A DNA stretch of 52,500 bases from Mesostigma viride (lineage: Eukaryota > Streptophyta > Mesostigmatophyceae > Mesostigmatales > Mesostigmataceae): NCBI GenBank assembly GCA_009746045.1, contig RPFO01000104.1:2688296-2740795 (forward strand). The letters are read 5' to 3'. The position numbers and the translations under genes were made by a program. The notes under the pieces are model-generated. The model saw only the letters and a program-made list of their open reading frames with translations. It searched no databases and was not told where the DNA came from. This document shows, in pieces, positions 31,974 to 52,500 of this stretch; position 1 is the stretch's first letter; each line of letters opens with the position of its first letter.

Positions 31974-32668
31974 AGTTAACGTTCTTAGCCACGCAATGTG
32001 AAGGATATGGTTGCAATGCAGCAATGTGTGAATATGGTTGGAAACGGAGCTTTGTTAAAATTGGATAATGTTACAGCGCTCACACACTTGAGGCTTGTAC
32101 ACGCGCTTGCCAAGTCAAGGCACAACACGTGAGGCGGGCTCGCAAGAGATGCCCAATTGGCACTGGCCTATTGTTTATATACTTGTGCACTGTGCTTGCT
32201 AGTCCTGAGCAGCCTAGGAGGCCTGCTCAGTAATAACACCCCCGGTACAGTATTCACTACCTGTACAGCGCCCAGCTCCTATACAGTAGGTCTGCCATAC
32301 AGGCACAGTGACCACAGAGCACAGTCCACAGTGACTATTGCATCTGCACCTAGAAGTCCAGGACTAAGCCTGCGGTACCAACAGACCACAGGTTAAGGTT
32401 CCTATTTCCTGCGTACGACGTATTAATCCAATACCGTCGTAGGTACAGCACCTAATTCCTGTCAGCCCAGGAATTACTGTCGACCCCATATGTCGTCGGC
32501 AACTATTCACGTCCGACTTAGAAGAACAGCCGGCTCGCGCTCGCGCGCGACCGGGAAGTCGGAACGCCATAACTTTCTTGATACTTGTCGGAATGAACTC
32601 GTTCCGGTGCCGCTGGAATCGCAGAGATATGCCGAATCAGGATCACGCCAATGCGCTTGGCGTTAACT
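31974..32668 (-). repeat. 5' LTR of the copia element (right on plus strand)
   Basis: 695 bp, the same AGTTAACG/CGTTAACT ends and TATATAAACA box (about 32181-32172) as the left LTR. It differs from that LTR only within its plus-strand first 20 bases. Confidence 0.95.
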
Positions 32669-32873
32669 CACAGGGGCGCCCCGGCCTGTGGGCAAGCCCC
32701 CGGGCCCCCCGCGCCCCCGGTGCGCGCTGGTGTGTCCACCTGGCCTGGACAATGGTCTGCCACCTCTTCTTGCATGTTCTGCATAGCAGTCCAAGATTGA
32801 AGAGAGAGGGAGGAAATGCGGTGTTCAAACTGGGCTGCCCAGGACCACTATTATAGGTCGGGCAGCAACTGCA
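32669..32873 (-). mobile_element. Upstream half of the split LINE copy
   Basis: Matches 20180-20020 (GCATAGCAGTCCAAG, GTTCAAACTG, GGGCAAGCCC). With 22941-22705 it forms one 5'-truncated LINE 3' end of about 440 bp. The match ends near 32873, taken as the truncation point. Confidence 0.8.
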
Positions 32874-35500
32874 CGATCGAGGAAGTTTACGAGCCGTACA
32901 TATGGGGTAAGTATACGCTTACGGGACGTATACGGAGCAAGTATGCGCTTATACGTGCCGTAAGTTTACGGCAAGTAGTATAGTGCTGTGGATCGATGGC
33001 CATGGGGCATGCAGTCGGTATAAGCGACCTGCAGTGCCTTTCCTTGCAAGCAGAGCTCTCCATGCACGCCAAGAGCTGGTTCCTGAGCTCGTCAAGAAGA
33101 GAATACGTCTGGGGTCTCCCCTGGCTGCATGGCAACATGTCGAAGCGTCTCAAGGATGACCCAGCACCGCCGCGGTGGTCGCGGTCAGCGGCCTTGCTGC
33201 GCTAGCTAGTTGTCTTCTGAGCTCCTGGAGATTGATTGGATTTGGTGGTGATGGCGGTGGTGTACGTAGAGAGAGGTCGGCCGGCCTGGCTCTTGAGCAT
33301 GTCGATCCGCCCAGGATGCTCGAGTCTAGGTCGGGTAATCGCTGGCCGGCCCGGCCCAACCGGCAGGTTGGGCAAAGATGGTGGCCGATCTCTTGGCAAT
33401 GTCGGGGACCCGGCCTGCGTGGCCGGCCGGCAGCCTGGCCTCGATCGACCTTAATTCAATGGTGGCGACTAGCCTCCAGCTTAATTCACGATTATTATCA
33501 CGATTAATTAAGCACGCGCTCCCCGGGGTTGAGGACTCTCACTGAGCACAAAATTACATAGTCATCAAAAGTGCTTTTCACTTCCCTGTATATAGGTTGC
33601 ACACTGGGAAGGGGGCAGAGACACCCAGCTGTCTTCCCTCATGCCTGGAGGCAAGCCACTGTCAGCTGCAAATTATATCTAAACTCCTTACGAGAAGAGT
33701 CTGGCATATAACTGATTCACAATGCGCCGTGGCCGGCCGGCTTTGCCTTCCACCTCACAACTTGGTCGGTGCCCAGTCACAGTGGCAGTGGCCTCGGGAA
33801 CCTAATTGGTGGTGGCATGTGTTTGTGCAGAGCTGTAAACTGGGGCTGGCCGGAGCTTCGCGCGCGCACGACTTGTTGGGCTTGATCAATGTTGTTAGTC
33901 TTGGCTGCGAGGGCAGTGACGGGGCCGTCACTCGTCAGGCCGGCGCTCTCATGCCTGCGAGCTGGGCAGCCATCGGCGCGCCACGTGCTCCCCCAGCACA
34001 GCTAAGTTGGACAACCGCCTAGCTTCATGTGTCGATCAGGTAATGCTGGTGGGCCGGGGGGCTTTGTGAGCATGGCGTAGTGGTAGCCAGGTGGGGCCTC
34101 GCACCTGGGCCAAGAGACGTCGAGGACGCCACCCGCAAGGCCTGCAGCCCACGGAAATCCTTCTCATCACAGGAGGCGTAGCTCGTAAAGATGACGAGAC
34201 GTTGGTATTCTTGACCGGCTCAGTGAGCAGTGTTTCCCATGTATGTTGCCTAATCGAGAGGCGCACCGTGGTCAGACAGGATAATGTAGTGATTTTGTGC
34301 CAAGAAGTCCTGAGAGGACCTCACTGCATATTGTTGCGGTGTGAGAAAAAAGTCGAGCTGTCAGACCGTGACAGGGGCGGAAGCGGCAGACTGCCGGCAA
34401 AATCGCTTCTGGCGCCTCTCGAGAGTTTGCTTGGGCGTTACTAGGCGACCATCGAGCTTGGCGATGAAATCGATCTGCGTGGAGGTTCGGGGCCGGTATA
34501 GACCAGGGGGGAGAGCTTGCTTGGATCAGCGCGTGACGGTAATGGCGCGTTTTCAGGAGCTGCTGCCAAAGGATCGATCGAGCTGCTGGCGACTGGAATG
34601 TCGACAGCAGGGATTTGTTTGTCGAGGCCGCGTTTTAGACTTTTGGTGCCATTATCGCAATACTGTGTTATAATAATAGTCGTAGCTGATTATATACTGA
34701 CTGGCGTCTTAAAAAAGATGCATCGGATGCAAGTAGTCCGACTGAATTTGGGGCTCAAACGTAACAGTTCTGAGCTCCGCTGTCAGCGCCCATGGTTGCG
34801 CGTGTCTCGTGCATGGCGGCAAAATCAAGGAGACAACCAGCGATCCAGCGCAGGCCAGAAATCGATCGGGATCTATCCAGACCATGGTAGCTCGAGCCTG
34901 CCGCTAACATTTCTGCGTTTTCGAGCTAGTCGTTCAGGATGATGAATATGCATGAATGGAGATCGATGCAAATGTGTAGCCTTGTTCTTTGAAATGATGG
35001 CTGGCTTACGTGAAGCGCGACTAGATGACGTCCTAGTAGACGGTGGGGCTGGGAACAGCTTGCTTGATCAGGGCGTGTGTTTCGAGCCTAACTGGCCGGC
35101 CGGAGTGTCTAGTGGTGAGCATGCACCAACAAGCTGCGATCGATATCTATCGCTCTTCCACCACTAACGAAAAAATACTTGCAAATGGAAAAGCACTGAA
35201 AATGTCTAGCTAGACCTGGTCATTTTAAACGTTGGCCAAGCATCCCATGCATGTTTCCAAACGTCCAAGAACTGCACACGGTGCAAAGGCAAAAATCTGG
35301 AGGACATCACTTTCAAACGTGCGGCGCGTGAACCAAAAGCCCACGTATGCCAGAAAACATGTGGCACGCAGGTAATATATGACCAGTTGGGTACCAACAT
35401 ATATCTTAAAAATATAATTACTTACAGCAGAGTGAAATCACTCAAACCAAAGCAAACGCCCAGCTATAAACCTATAGACAGAGCCATGTCAAAGCTCTAT
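32874..35500. other. Repeat-rich intergenic DNA, no gene recognised
   Basis: Contains a degenerate CGTATACGGAGCAAGTATGCG-like duplication (32890-32985), many GGCCGGCC/CTGGCCGG words (33270-33440, 33730 and 35090), and at 33500-33650 an AATTAATTAAGCACGCGCTCC cap followed by GGGGGCAGAGAC and TTCCCTCATGCC. The cap recurs at 50770-50885 and inverted at 36240-36360. Open frames of up to 141 codons have no recognisable product. Confidence 0.5.
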
Positions 35501-35518
35501 ACTACGATAAGACCAATG

Positions 35519-35967
35519 GAAACGCCTAACGGGAGGAAGCTAATAGCCCTGCTGCACCGCAAAATCAGCCCGCGTACGGCGGAGCATGATGTCAGCCATG
35601 GCCCGAGTCAGCGCCACCGACAAGCGCTGACGCCAATATGACGTCCAGGTCCGCGCCGACCATGGGGCCCGCTGGCCCTCCAGGTCCAGCCGGTCCTCCC
35701 GGAGCCGGCAACACTCCTTGAAGAAGGCGGAGGTCAGGGGCCCCATGGCCCCAAACTCCTCCAGGACAAAGGGCACCACACGATGGTGCCCGACGTCGCC
35801 GTAGGCCAGGAGCTTGGCCCGCTCCGCCCGGTCCGCCGTGTAACCTGCCGTGAGGGAGGCCCCAGCCACGTGGCTAAGAGCCAAGGGCCGCGCCACCGAA
35901 ACGTCAACAAGCAGATGCCGGCCACCCCCTTCAAAGTCCAGCACCACGACCCCTCAAAGTCCAACAT
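35519..35967 (-). pseudogene. Retroelement-derived endonuclease-like C-terminal fragment
   Basis: Open frame 35947-35540 reads LLVDVSVARPLALSHVAGAS, TAGYTADRAERAKLLAYGDV, VVPFVLEEFGAMGPLTSAFF and WRQRLSVALTRAMADIML. This layout (hydrophobic-D-hydrophobic, then a K-bearing helix, a PF.LE.FG..G strand and a final WR..LSVAL.R helix) is typical of the C-terminal domain of some reverse-transcriptase proteins abundant in algal genomes. No polymerase domain is adjacent, so it is a fragment. A short duplication of the DFEG region lies at its start. Confidence 0.55.
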
Positions 35968-36239
35968 ATATCTGTCTCCTTGATATATCTGCCAGCCGGT
36001 ATGTACGTGTCTCGCCTAGCTGCCGGCCACTGCCTGTTTGCTCGCGTCTCGATCATGCTTTGTAAGGTAATGCTCACACGGGTCATATACAGGAGTGCCA
36101 AATCAGAAAATACTGCACCGCCAGGGGAAATATGCCGGAGACTATTTAGTCTCGTGTCCGCGTTGTTGTATCGCCAGCTAGGGGATGCCGGAGCGTTGCA
36201 ACGGGTCTGATTGTGCATACCCTGTGGCATGCCTGTGCA

Positions 36240-36360
36240 TGCGTGAGGGAAACGGGGGGTCTCTGCCCCCTTCATGCTACATGCACACTCAGAAATTAAA
36301 AGCACTCTGGTGCTCCCTGACTCCCCAACGGGAGCACGTGTAATAAATTCATTAGCTAGC
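36240..36360 (-). repeat. Inverted copy of the TTAATTAA-capped hairpin terminus
   Basis: On the minus strand: a TAATGAATTTATTA stretch, CACGTGCTCCCGTTGGGGAG, GGAGCACC, GAGTGCTTTTAA, TGAGTGTGCA, GGGGGCAGAGACCCCC and TTCCCTCACGC. It is the same order of words as 50770-50885 on the plus strand. Confidence 0.75.
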
Positions 36361-36490
36361 TAGAACTATACGTACGTGCTGTAGCCCCACATGCAAATGC
36401 ATGGTAAGTAAGTAGGTAAGTAAGTGTGTGGTACCCTGCATGCAAATGCATGGTAACTAAGTAGGTAAGTAAGTGTGTGAACACTCCAAA
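36361..36490. repeat. About 60-bp tandem duplication
   Basis: ATGCAAATGCATGGTAAGTA then AGTAGGTAAGTAAGTGTGTG occurs twice, with a third partial ATGCATGC word following. Confidence 0.85.
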
Positions 36491-36573
36491 TGCATGCTGA
36501 GAACCACAAATAAGTCGAACCGCTACAAAACAGCCAGTTATCGAGCACAGGAAACAGGTGCCGCGTGCCTATT

Positions 36574-36694
36574 CTGATTTGGCACGCCGCGAAGGTGAAA
36601 ACCATTTGCGTTCAGTGCCGGTCCGCGGAAAACGCGGAAAAAGCGATCTGCAAATGAATCCGACCGGAATCGAACTGGGGACCTCTCGCACCCA
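36574..36694 (-). mobile_element. Truncated SINE copy
   Basis: Inverse of the SINE units at 15199-15962, retaining the box-B part and the 3' portion (CGCGTTTTCCGCGG, GTTTTCACCTTCGCGG). It is flanked by a 10-bp duplication CGTGCCTATT at 36564-36573 and 36695-36704, so it inserted as a 5'-truncated unit. Confidence 0.85.
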
Positions 36695-36704
36695 CGTGCC
36701 TATT

Positions 36705-37324
36705 GTACATGAACAAACATTTCATTCGGTCAGCAAGGTATAGAAGCCAGGACCCAGGTAATCAGTTAACTAATTTTAAATTAATTTAATTCGTCTCGTG
36801 TTCCCGTTGGGGGGTAGTAAGCCAAGTAAATTGCTTACTTCCAGTAATAAATAACCAAACGTTGATTTGTGATTTTCTGTATCATGGACAACTGCTAAAG
36901 AGCCCATTGAGATTGGGACCTGCAATCTAGGCTATGGTATTCATTTGATCAATCACCCACAGTCATCCGGCGCAATCATGTATAGGCTGTTTAAACAGAA
37001 TTATAGAACAAGTCAGACTCATTGGCCTACACTTGAACCATAGTTCACCTTTCCTCCAATGGATATCAACACTACATAGCAGTATCGTTCTTCAGATAGT
37101 ACAAGGACCAATTTTGGCTACAAGTCTAATACCTGCGCATGCACCCCCCTGGAGTCCAGTCAAGTAATGCCTGGGAGACCAGCTCAGCGGCAACCAAGCT
37201 AATGTGGTAGCTACTAATTCAACCAGGGATATTCGGCAGGGCCTTGCCACCTGCAGGCCAGGCAGGGGAGCCCACGCTTGCCAAGGTCTGCACCCAACAG
37301 CCTACCTCACTGGCCAAAACCACT
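36705..37324. other. Intergenic, 3' of the PGRL1-related gene
   Basis: Contains an A/T-rich word and TTCCCGTTGGGGGGTAGT at 36780-36830, a diverged relative of the capped hairpin terminus. Nothing else is recognised. Confidence 0.5.
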
Positions 37325-38362
37325 CTATTTTTCCGGTGCTAGATCATTGGCTCTAGACACCAAGTACACCCGCCCATAGGCAAACAGGTGGCCAGGGTTC
37401 TTGACAGACTCCTGCAGGGTGGCCTGGAACACCAACGGCCGGTCACACACATGGCAGTCCATCTTGTGGCGGGGTTTCGTGACGCTGGGGTCATCCAGCC
37501 TCACGAAGGCAAACACATCCTCTCCGCAATTCGGGCACGTGCCCTTCAACGCCACCAATTTCTCTTTATCGATGCTGGCTAAGCCCTTCATTGCCGAAAG
37601 AATCAACGGCACGCCGGCAAGTGCTCCGAAGGCGAGCAGCTGCTGCCATATGTGGCCGTCGCTGCCAGCTTCCTGCCACGAAATTGCGGATTGCGCGACC
37701 ATGACAACGGGGACAGCGATGGACGCGACGCCGACGCCCAGGAGTGTCGTCCAAATCGTCTTGAGGGACGAAAGCTGATCCTGGTCCGACTCCGCATCCG
37801 AGTATACCGTGTAACGACGGAGGCTGCATCGTGGATATTTCCGAACAAGTTCCGATTTATACTGTCGCAGGCGCTCTTCTACGAAATCGAAGATGTCGTC
37901 CAATAAGATAGGAACGCCATTATAATAGGCGTTCCGTGCTTGCAGGTACAAAGCCTCCAGACCTTGAGGCGAGGCGCTGTTTAGGGGACCCGGATTAATG
38001 CATGCAGCTCCCAAGGCGGTACCAGCGTCACCCTCCCGGTTTCCGGCGTTATGCGTCAAATTCGATGCCTCGTCTATGTTATGCGAGGCTGCTCCGCCAT
38101 TACGACTTGCGACTCCACTGTCCTCAATTCTCAATGGAAGATCCGAATGTGAAATGCCTAGAGATTCGTCACGACCAGGGCCTTTCGGTCTGCTAACACA
38201 CATGACTGTAGGACGTCGGACGCAGCTGGGGCGTGGAATGACAGCAGTCCTGAATAACCGGGAGCTGATAGCACATCCAGTCTGGTCCTGCGTCTGGGAT
38301 GCAGGAAAGCATGCCGTCTTCAATTTGCATTGAACTACTGAACTAAGAATCGCAGCTCCCAT
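37325..38362 (-). CDS. PGRL1-related plastid membrane protein, intronless
   Basis: 345 residues from the ATG at 38362; seven further in-frame codons upstream lack an ATG. The first 60 residues are Ser/Arg/Cys-rich and poor in acids, like a plastid transit peptide (MGAAILSSVVQC). The mature part has ALYLQARNAYYNGVPILLDD, then VRKYPRCSLRRYTVYSDAES, two hydrophobic helices (LLGVGVASIAVPVVMVA and LLAFGALAGVPLILSAM), and a C-terminal zinc-ribbon-like pair CPNCGE and CHVC. This arrangement matches the PGR5-like (PGRL1-related) thylakoid proteins. PGRL1 itself acts in cyclic electron flow around photosystem I, but the exact subfamily, and so the function here, is not certain. It is divergent from the kinase gene about 1 kb away. 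Confidence 0.65.
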   Translation of the reverse strand: MGAAILSSVVQCKLKTACFPASQTQDQTGCAISSRLFRTAVIPRPSCVRRPTVMCVSRPKGPGRDESLGISHSDLPLRIEDSGVASRNGGAASHNIDEASNLTHNAGNREGDAGTALGAACINPGPLNSASPQGLEALYLQARNAYYNGVPILLDDIFDFVEERLRQYKSELVRKYPRCSLRRYTVYSDAESDQDQLSSLKTIWTTLLGVGVASIAVPVVMVAQSAISWQEAGSDGHIWQQLLAFGALAGVPLILSAMKGLASIDKEKLVALKGTCPNCGEDVFAFVRLDDPSVTKPRHKMDCHVCDRPLVFQATLQESVKNPGHLFAYGRVYLVSRANDLAPEK

Positions 38363-39379
38363 TTTCAGCCTTAAAAAACCCAAAATTAGGTTCGGGGACG
38401 TTTAGCAGGTACGAAACATTGCGACCGCCATGACTACCTATCGCCAGCTCGACGTTTCTGGTGCGTAGGTAGTGCTGTGCTGGCCTCACAGAGAGAGACC
38501 GAAAAAAACGTGCGACTGGGTGATATTTGAGTGTCACATTTGGGAATCGGCGCCAGAAAGCGCAATACCCAGATGCTCCACGTCGCCAGTGAGCAGTACA
38601 TTATATGCCTTGTTTGTGATGGGCCGTACAAGTAGCGCCTAGCCAGTTTACGGATGCATACTTCGCCGGTCACCGATTGTAAGTTAGCCTTCGTCGGATT
38701 CACCCGCCTGGGTGCTCTGACCAGGACACCCTGATCCCATGTGCTGTCCTGCGTCACGCGGCCTCAGCAGTCGCCAGTAAGCGCCACGTGGGCATTGGCT
38801 GCCTGTACACTGTCTTTGACTCTTTGTAGTTTGTACAGTACAGCAAGTTTGCCAGGCTCCAGGATAAAGGATTGTGTAGTAATAATTGTTTACTGCCAGC
38901 CCAACAACTTGCCGCGGCGACCTGGCGCGGCGCACGGGTGACGGGGCTCGGACAATGCCGGGTCTGGGCATGGAATCGATGTACCGGCCCAGGACCGGCC
39001 TAGTAATGGCGTTCAAAATTGGTCACAAACATACGCAGTTACGCAGCATTCTAGGCATTTTTAATGGCGAACGTGCCCCAATGAGTCCAGTTGCTAGGCA
39101 TAAGCTGACAAACAGGCACTGTCCGCATTACCGTTTTTAACGCGGGTAGCTATGGGCACGTGATGAACTGTCCGTGACCGAGGGATGAAATGCCGAGTAC
39201 CTGTACGCCATGGGTGGCCGTGTTTTATGTGGCAGGACATGGATGACATGGCCGCCCGGTAGGGCAAGAAAATGCCCAGGAGACACCGCTGCAGGATGAT
39301 CCGGGGCCAGTTGCCTGGAGGATGTTACTAGCTTGCTTTGCAGGGCGAACCTTTTGGTAGAACTAGCCTGCTAACATAA
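38363..39379. promoter_or_regulatory. Divergent intergenic region, PGRL1-related and FUSED genes
   Basis: About 1 kb between the two start codons, transcribed outward in both directions. No TATA box or other clear element is recognised. Open frames here (up to 110 codons) look spurious. Confidence 0.4.
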
Positions 39380-49922
<10,543 letters not shown>

Positions 49923-49930
49923 CAGACATC

Positions 49931-49961
49931 AACCGAAGCAACCTTTAGCTTCGGTTTTTTT
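49931..49961 (+). terminator. Hairpin plus T-run after FUSED stop codon
   Basis: AACCGAAGC and GCTTCGGTT form a 9-bp perfect stem with an 8-nt loop, running directly into seven T, 8 bp after the TGA. It has the form of an intrinsic terminator but lies in a nuclear Pol II gene, so the role is uncertain. Confidence 0.45.
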
Positions 49962-50764
49962 CGCCACCACCACCGGTACCCGCAGCTCGTAGTGCAGCCG
50001 ATCTGCATTAGCTCAACGCAACGCCAGCAGCTTAACGTCTCCGCTCAACCCATTCTGTTGGCAGGCGATGGTATGGCCTACAGGATGGCCTACTGAATAG
50101 GTAACTGGATTGGCCACTGACGGGCTGGGCAAATGCATCTCCAAACGGCCTGCCAGATGTGCAATGGGATGGGGCTACCGGATGGGAAAACTCTCGGGCT
50201 GTGGAACATTGGCAGAGTGCTTGGACAGACAGAGCTGCATGGATGGCCCTATCTACGTCGAAGGTTTTCCTGTACAATACCTTGGGGCCCATGCATGTGT
50301 TAATTAATTAATGCACGTGCCCATTGCATAAGACGCAGGAGAGTGTCAATGAAACAGATGCAGGCGTGGCCATGGGAATGCGCACCACACGGGGTGCTTG
50401 TGGAGTAGTGTACCAGTTGAAGCTAGCCCGGTCACTCTGGGAAATTACTGTCCTCCTCAAGAGGATCTAAACTGTGTGCGCTGTAATGGAACAGCAGCCA
50501 GTCATTTTACTGGTAATAAGATAGAAAAGGCGCACTAGCGGATCTGGTGAGGATGTCGACCAGACAAGAGGAAGCTCAGCCATGCGTTGATACTAGTCAT
50601 GTCTGGTGTACCCGTGGGACCATGGGACTCATTTGCCGGATCAGGTCTCACCCTCCTTCGGCCATATGTGCCTCGCTGTGGGATGACAGGTGCGTTGATA
50701 ATCAAGTTAATTTCAGAGGCACGTTGATATTCAGAGGCACGTTGATATTCGATGTGCATGCCAA
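49962..50764. other. Intergenic, no gene recognised
   Basis: Holds tandem words CCTACAGGATGG/CCTACTGAATAGG, a TTAATTAATTAATGCACGTGC cap-like site at 50301, and a 21-bp duplication (TTCAGAGGCACGTTGATA) at 50714-50752. Confidence 0.5.
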
Positions 50765-50890
50765 TTTGTTAATTAAACACGTGCTCCCGTTGGGAGTCAC
50801 GGAGCACCGAAGTGCTTTGCATCCCTGAGTGTGCACAAAAGGAAGAAAGGGCAGAGACCCCCCCCCCTTCCCTCATGCCACCGGGTGCTC
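50765..50890 (+). repeat. TTAATTAA-capped hairpin terminus
   Basis: TTAATTAA then CACGTGCTCCCGTTGGGAG, CACGGAGCACC, GAAGTGCTTT, TGAGTGTGCAC, GGGCAGAGACCCCC and TTCCCTCATGCC. GTGCTCC and GGAGCAC, and inside them CTCCC and GGGAG, form nested stems. Related termini are at 33505, 36345 (inverted) and 51925. The LINE tails at 19850, 21447 and 22728 share the CTCC.GTTGGGAG core. Confidence 0.75.
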
Positions 50891-52160
50891 AATCGGACCC
50901 GCCTAAACAATGCGTGGGGCATGCCCTGTGGGTGCACAACATGCACTTGGGTGAGCATTACATTGCTATGGAGACGTGAGCAAACTAGCAGTGTTCTACT
51001 GTAGGCGAGACGCATAGCTAGGCTGGCGGATGTCTGTCGGCTCCTGGTTAGGCTATAGGCTGGTTGTCTCCTTGATAGGGATGCATGGCTACGTTCTACA
51101 GGGAGCCCCCTGGGGGACGTCACATCAAAACTGCCCACTGCAAGTTTGGTCCGACGGGGCTCTGACAGACGTGAAGCGAGCTCCAAAATCGCCCCGGCGC
51201 CAGAATTATTAAAAAGGAGTGCGCTCAAGTTGGCTTTTTGAGGACGGCACGAGGAAAATAGATTGGGGTCCGGCCGACCCAGGGCTGCGATCTTAAAACA
51301 AAAATCAAATCCAGGGCTGACGATCTTATAGTTGAGAGTTGTAGGCGATCTTAAACCTGATGCGGTATACCTGAGCCGGCACATAATCGACGGATATTGC
51401 ATACTTTTACCACTGACCAGCAATTTGTACCTACTTTAAGATCTTTTGCCCAACCAGCCCTGCGATCTGAAACCTGAAATTCCTATAAATCCAGGGTCTC
51501 AAGATCTTAAACCTGGGAATCTTAAACGTGTGGGGGGGGTGTAATTCTGAATTCATGAAAGAAGACGAGGGAGATATCTGCTGCAAGCCGTCACCTCTTT
51601 GAGGATTCAGGATGCTAGCTTGGGTACGGTAGATTCTGCTTATCTGCTAGTGTCACTCGCTTGGCTCGAGGATTGGCACGGTTAGTACCGCCAGTTTATT
51701 AGGAATGCACGGTAACTCAAGAAACAAAGAAACATTGTGACCTTTCGCGCTGACCGTATCCAAATCCACAATAAGGCCACGCGAACATTTGGCAAACTTG
51801 CAACACCGCAGCGAGCTACGGACAGGCCCTGCCCTGCAGACGCTTTGGGTCCGCCATAGCCTGTCCAAGCCTGCAATAATCACACGATGTGTTAATTAAC
51901 TTGAATGAGTGGTAAGTAATTCTGTTAATTAGCGTTCTCCTCGAGAGCACATTACTGCCTTGAAGCAGCGGATTCAGTTACTAGAGGTAGGGGTTAAGTT
52001 CTGTGACGGTGTCCACGATAGGGAAATGACCGGTATTTGAGGGAGAGGAGAACAAACCTGTGAATAAGAATGCATAGGCTAAATTTGCTGCAGTGAAGCA
52101 CAGCGAGAGCGAAATTATGCGAGAGAATGTTTTTATAGTTGTCTACGTACTGTAAGTGGA
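50891..52160. other. Repeat-rich intergenic DNA, no gene recognised
   Basis: Contains repeated words AAATCCAGGG...GATCTTAAACCTG (51270-51530, about four degenerate copies) and a TTAATTAG-CGTTCTCCTCGAGAGCAC cap-like site at 51934-51960. A 208-codon minus frame (51423-50797) runs through the capped repeat and is judged spurious. Confidence 0.5.
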
Positions 52161-52161
52161 C

Positions 52162-52500
52162 TTAAGTTAGGCTTTCTAAACAAAAGATCAATATTAAGGA
52201 CGCCAAGAAGGGAGCTGGCAGCCTCCAGGACGGGGGTCTGTCAGTCGAGCGATTGCTGAATCGCTGCTCCCACTGCTTGCCATGGTTAACGTGGAGCCGG
52301 CAGGCCAGGCTCGACATGCCTGGAAAGTGGCACTGGAGCCTATCCGCAGGGCAGTTGTTGACGTCACCCAGCCAAACATTCCGCAGCATGAAGCAGCAGC
52401 GGCGGAAACCGTTCTCGTGGTATGGCTCATGAACAACGAGGTTGCGTAGCCCGTTGCTGCACGTTTGGACGTAGCAGTTTGCATGAGCCATGTCCGCGGC
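52162..52500. other. Possible exon at the window's right edge, strand unclear
   Basis: Both strands are open here. The plus frame, ending at a TAG at 52447-52449, reads AIAESLLPLLAMVNVEPAGQ then VVDVTQPNIPQHEAAAAETV, which looks like a globular helical protein. The minus frame (52491-52162) gives a Cys-rich 109-codon peptide starting MAHANCYVQTC. Neither is recognised. Confidence 0.25.

Larger units (their letters stand above)
22942..32668 (-). mobile_element. Ty1/copia-like LTR retrotransposon (9.7 kb), interrupted
   Basis: LTRs at 22942-23637 and 31974-32668 differ by one substitution and one indel, so insertion was recent. A 5-bp target duplication CACAG flanks it (22937-22941 and 32669-32673), as expected for copia. 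Coding runs on the minus strand: leader ORF, gag with zinc knuckle, integrase, retropepsin-like domain, RT, then RNase H. The polypurine tract (AAGAAAAGAAAGG) lies just inside the left LTR, at about 23640-23658. No standard tRNA primer site beginning TGG is seen inside the right LTR. A hAT-like element (25080-26773) splits RT from RNase H, and gag has a frameshift, so this copy cannot be autonomous. Confidence 0.95.

Noticed and set aside
50797-51423. 208-codon minus-strand hypothetical protein
   Set aside because: It runs through the dispersed capped repeat, has no recognisable domain, and its composition matches the surrounding noncoding DNA.

Overview
The window is nuclear DNA from a eukaryote, most likely a green alga or a close relative. 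The evidence is spliced genes with small phase-matched exons and GT-AG introns, plant-type TTTAGGG repeats, a plastid-type PGRL1-related protein, a Fused/TIO/STK36-type kinase, and a dense load of LTR, LINE, SINE and DNA transposons. The species cannot be named from the sequence. All exon junctions were placed by eye from splice sites, reading-phase agreement and family conservation.

Layout. (1) 69-6376, minus: a coiled-coil, low-complexity protein gene, incomplete at both ends, with six phase-compatible exons and minisatellite-filled introns. (2) 6.4-8.9 kb: a polypurine tract, a (TAG)n microsatellite and traces of a possible short-exon gene on the minus strand. (3) 8923-16810, plus: a complete mitochondrial-type HSP70 gene, 8 exons, 695 codons. 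(4) 18.2-32.9 kb: a transposon block of LINE-like pieces in both orientations. One LINE copy holds a 9.7-kb Ty1/copia-like LTR element, and that element's pol gene holds a 1.7-kb hAT-like element, so the nest has three levels, with target duplications at the two inner ones. (5) 32.9-37.3 kb: repeat-rich DNA with a retroelement endonuclease-like fragment and a truncated SINE. (6) 37325-38362, minus: an intronless PGRL1-related gene. (7) 39380-49922, plus: a complete FUSED-type kinase gene, 8 exons, about 1624 aa, with an N-terminal kinase domain and a long helical-repeat C-terminus. (8) 49.9-52.5 kb: repeats and no recognised gene.

Most striking signal: in all three multi-exon genes, on both strands, most introns carry degenerate copies of the neighbouring exon edge (about 20-80 nt of exon plus the adjoining splice site). 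The copies lie tens to hundreds of bases from the true junction, and some introns carry two to four. The HSP70 3' flank even repeats the end of its own coding sequence. This looks like recurrent local duplication across exon-intron borders, and may be how introns grow, or arise, in this genome. A second unusual feature is the copia-like element: LTR ends AGTTAACG/CGTTAACT instead of TG/CA, a retropepsin-like domain after integrase rather than before it, and GDD in place of the usual copia DD box.
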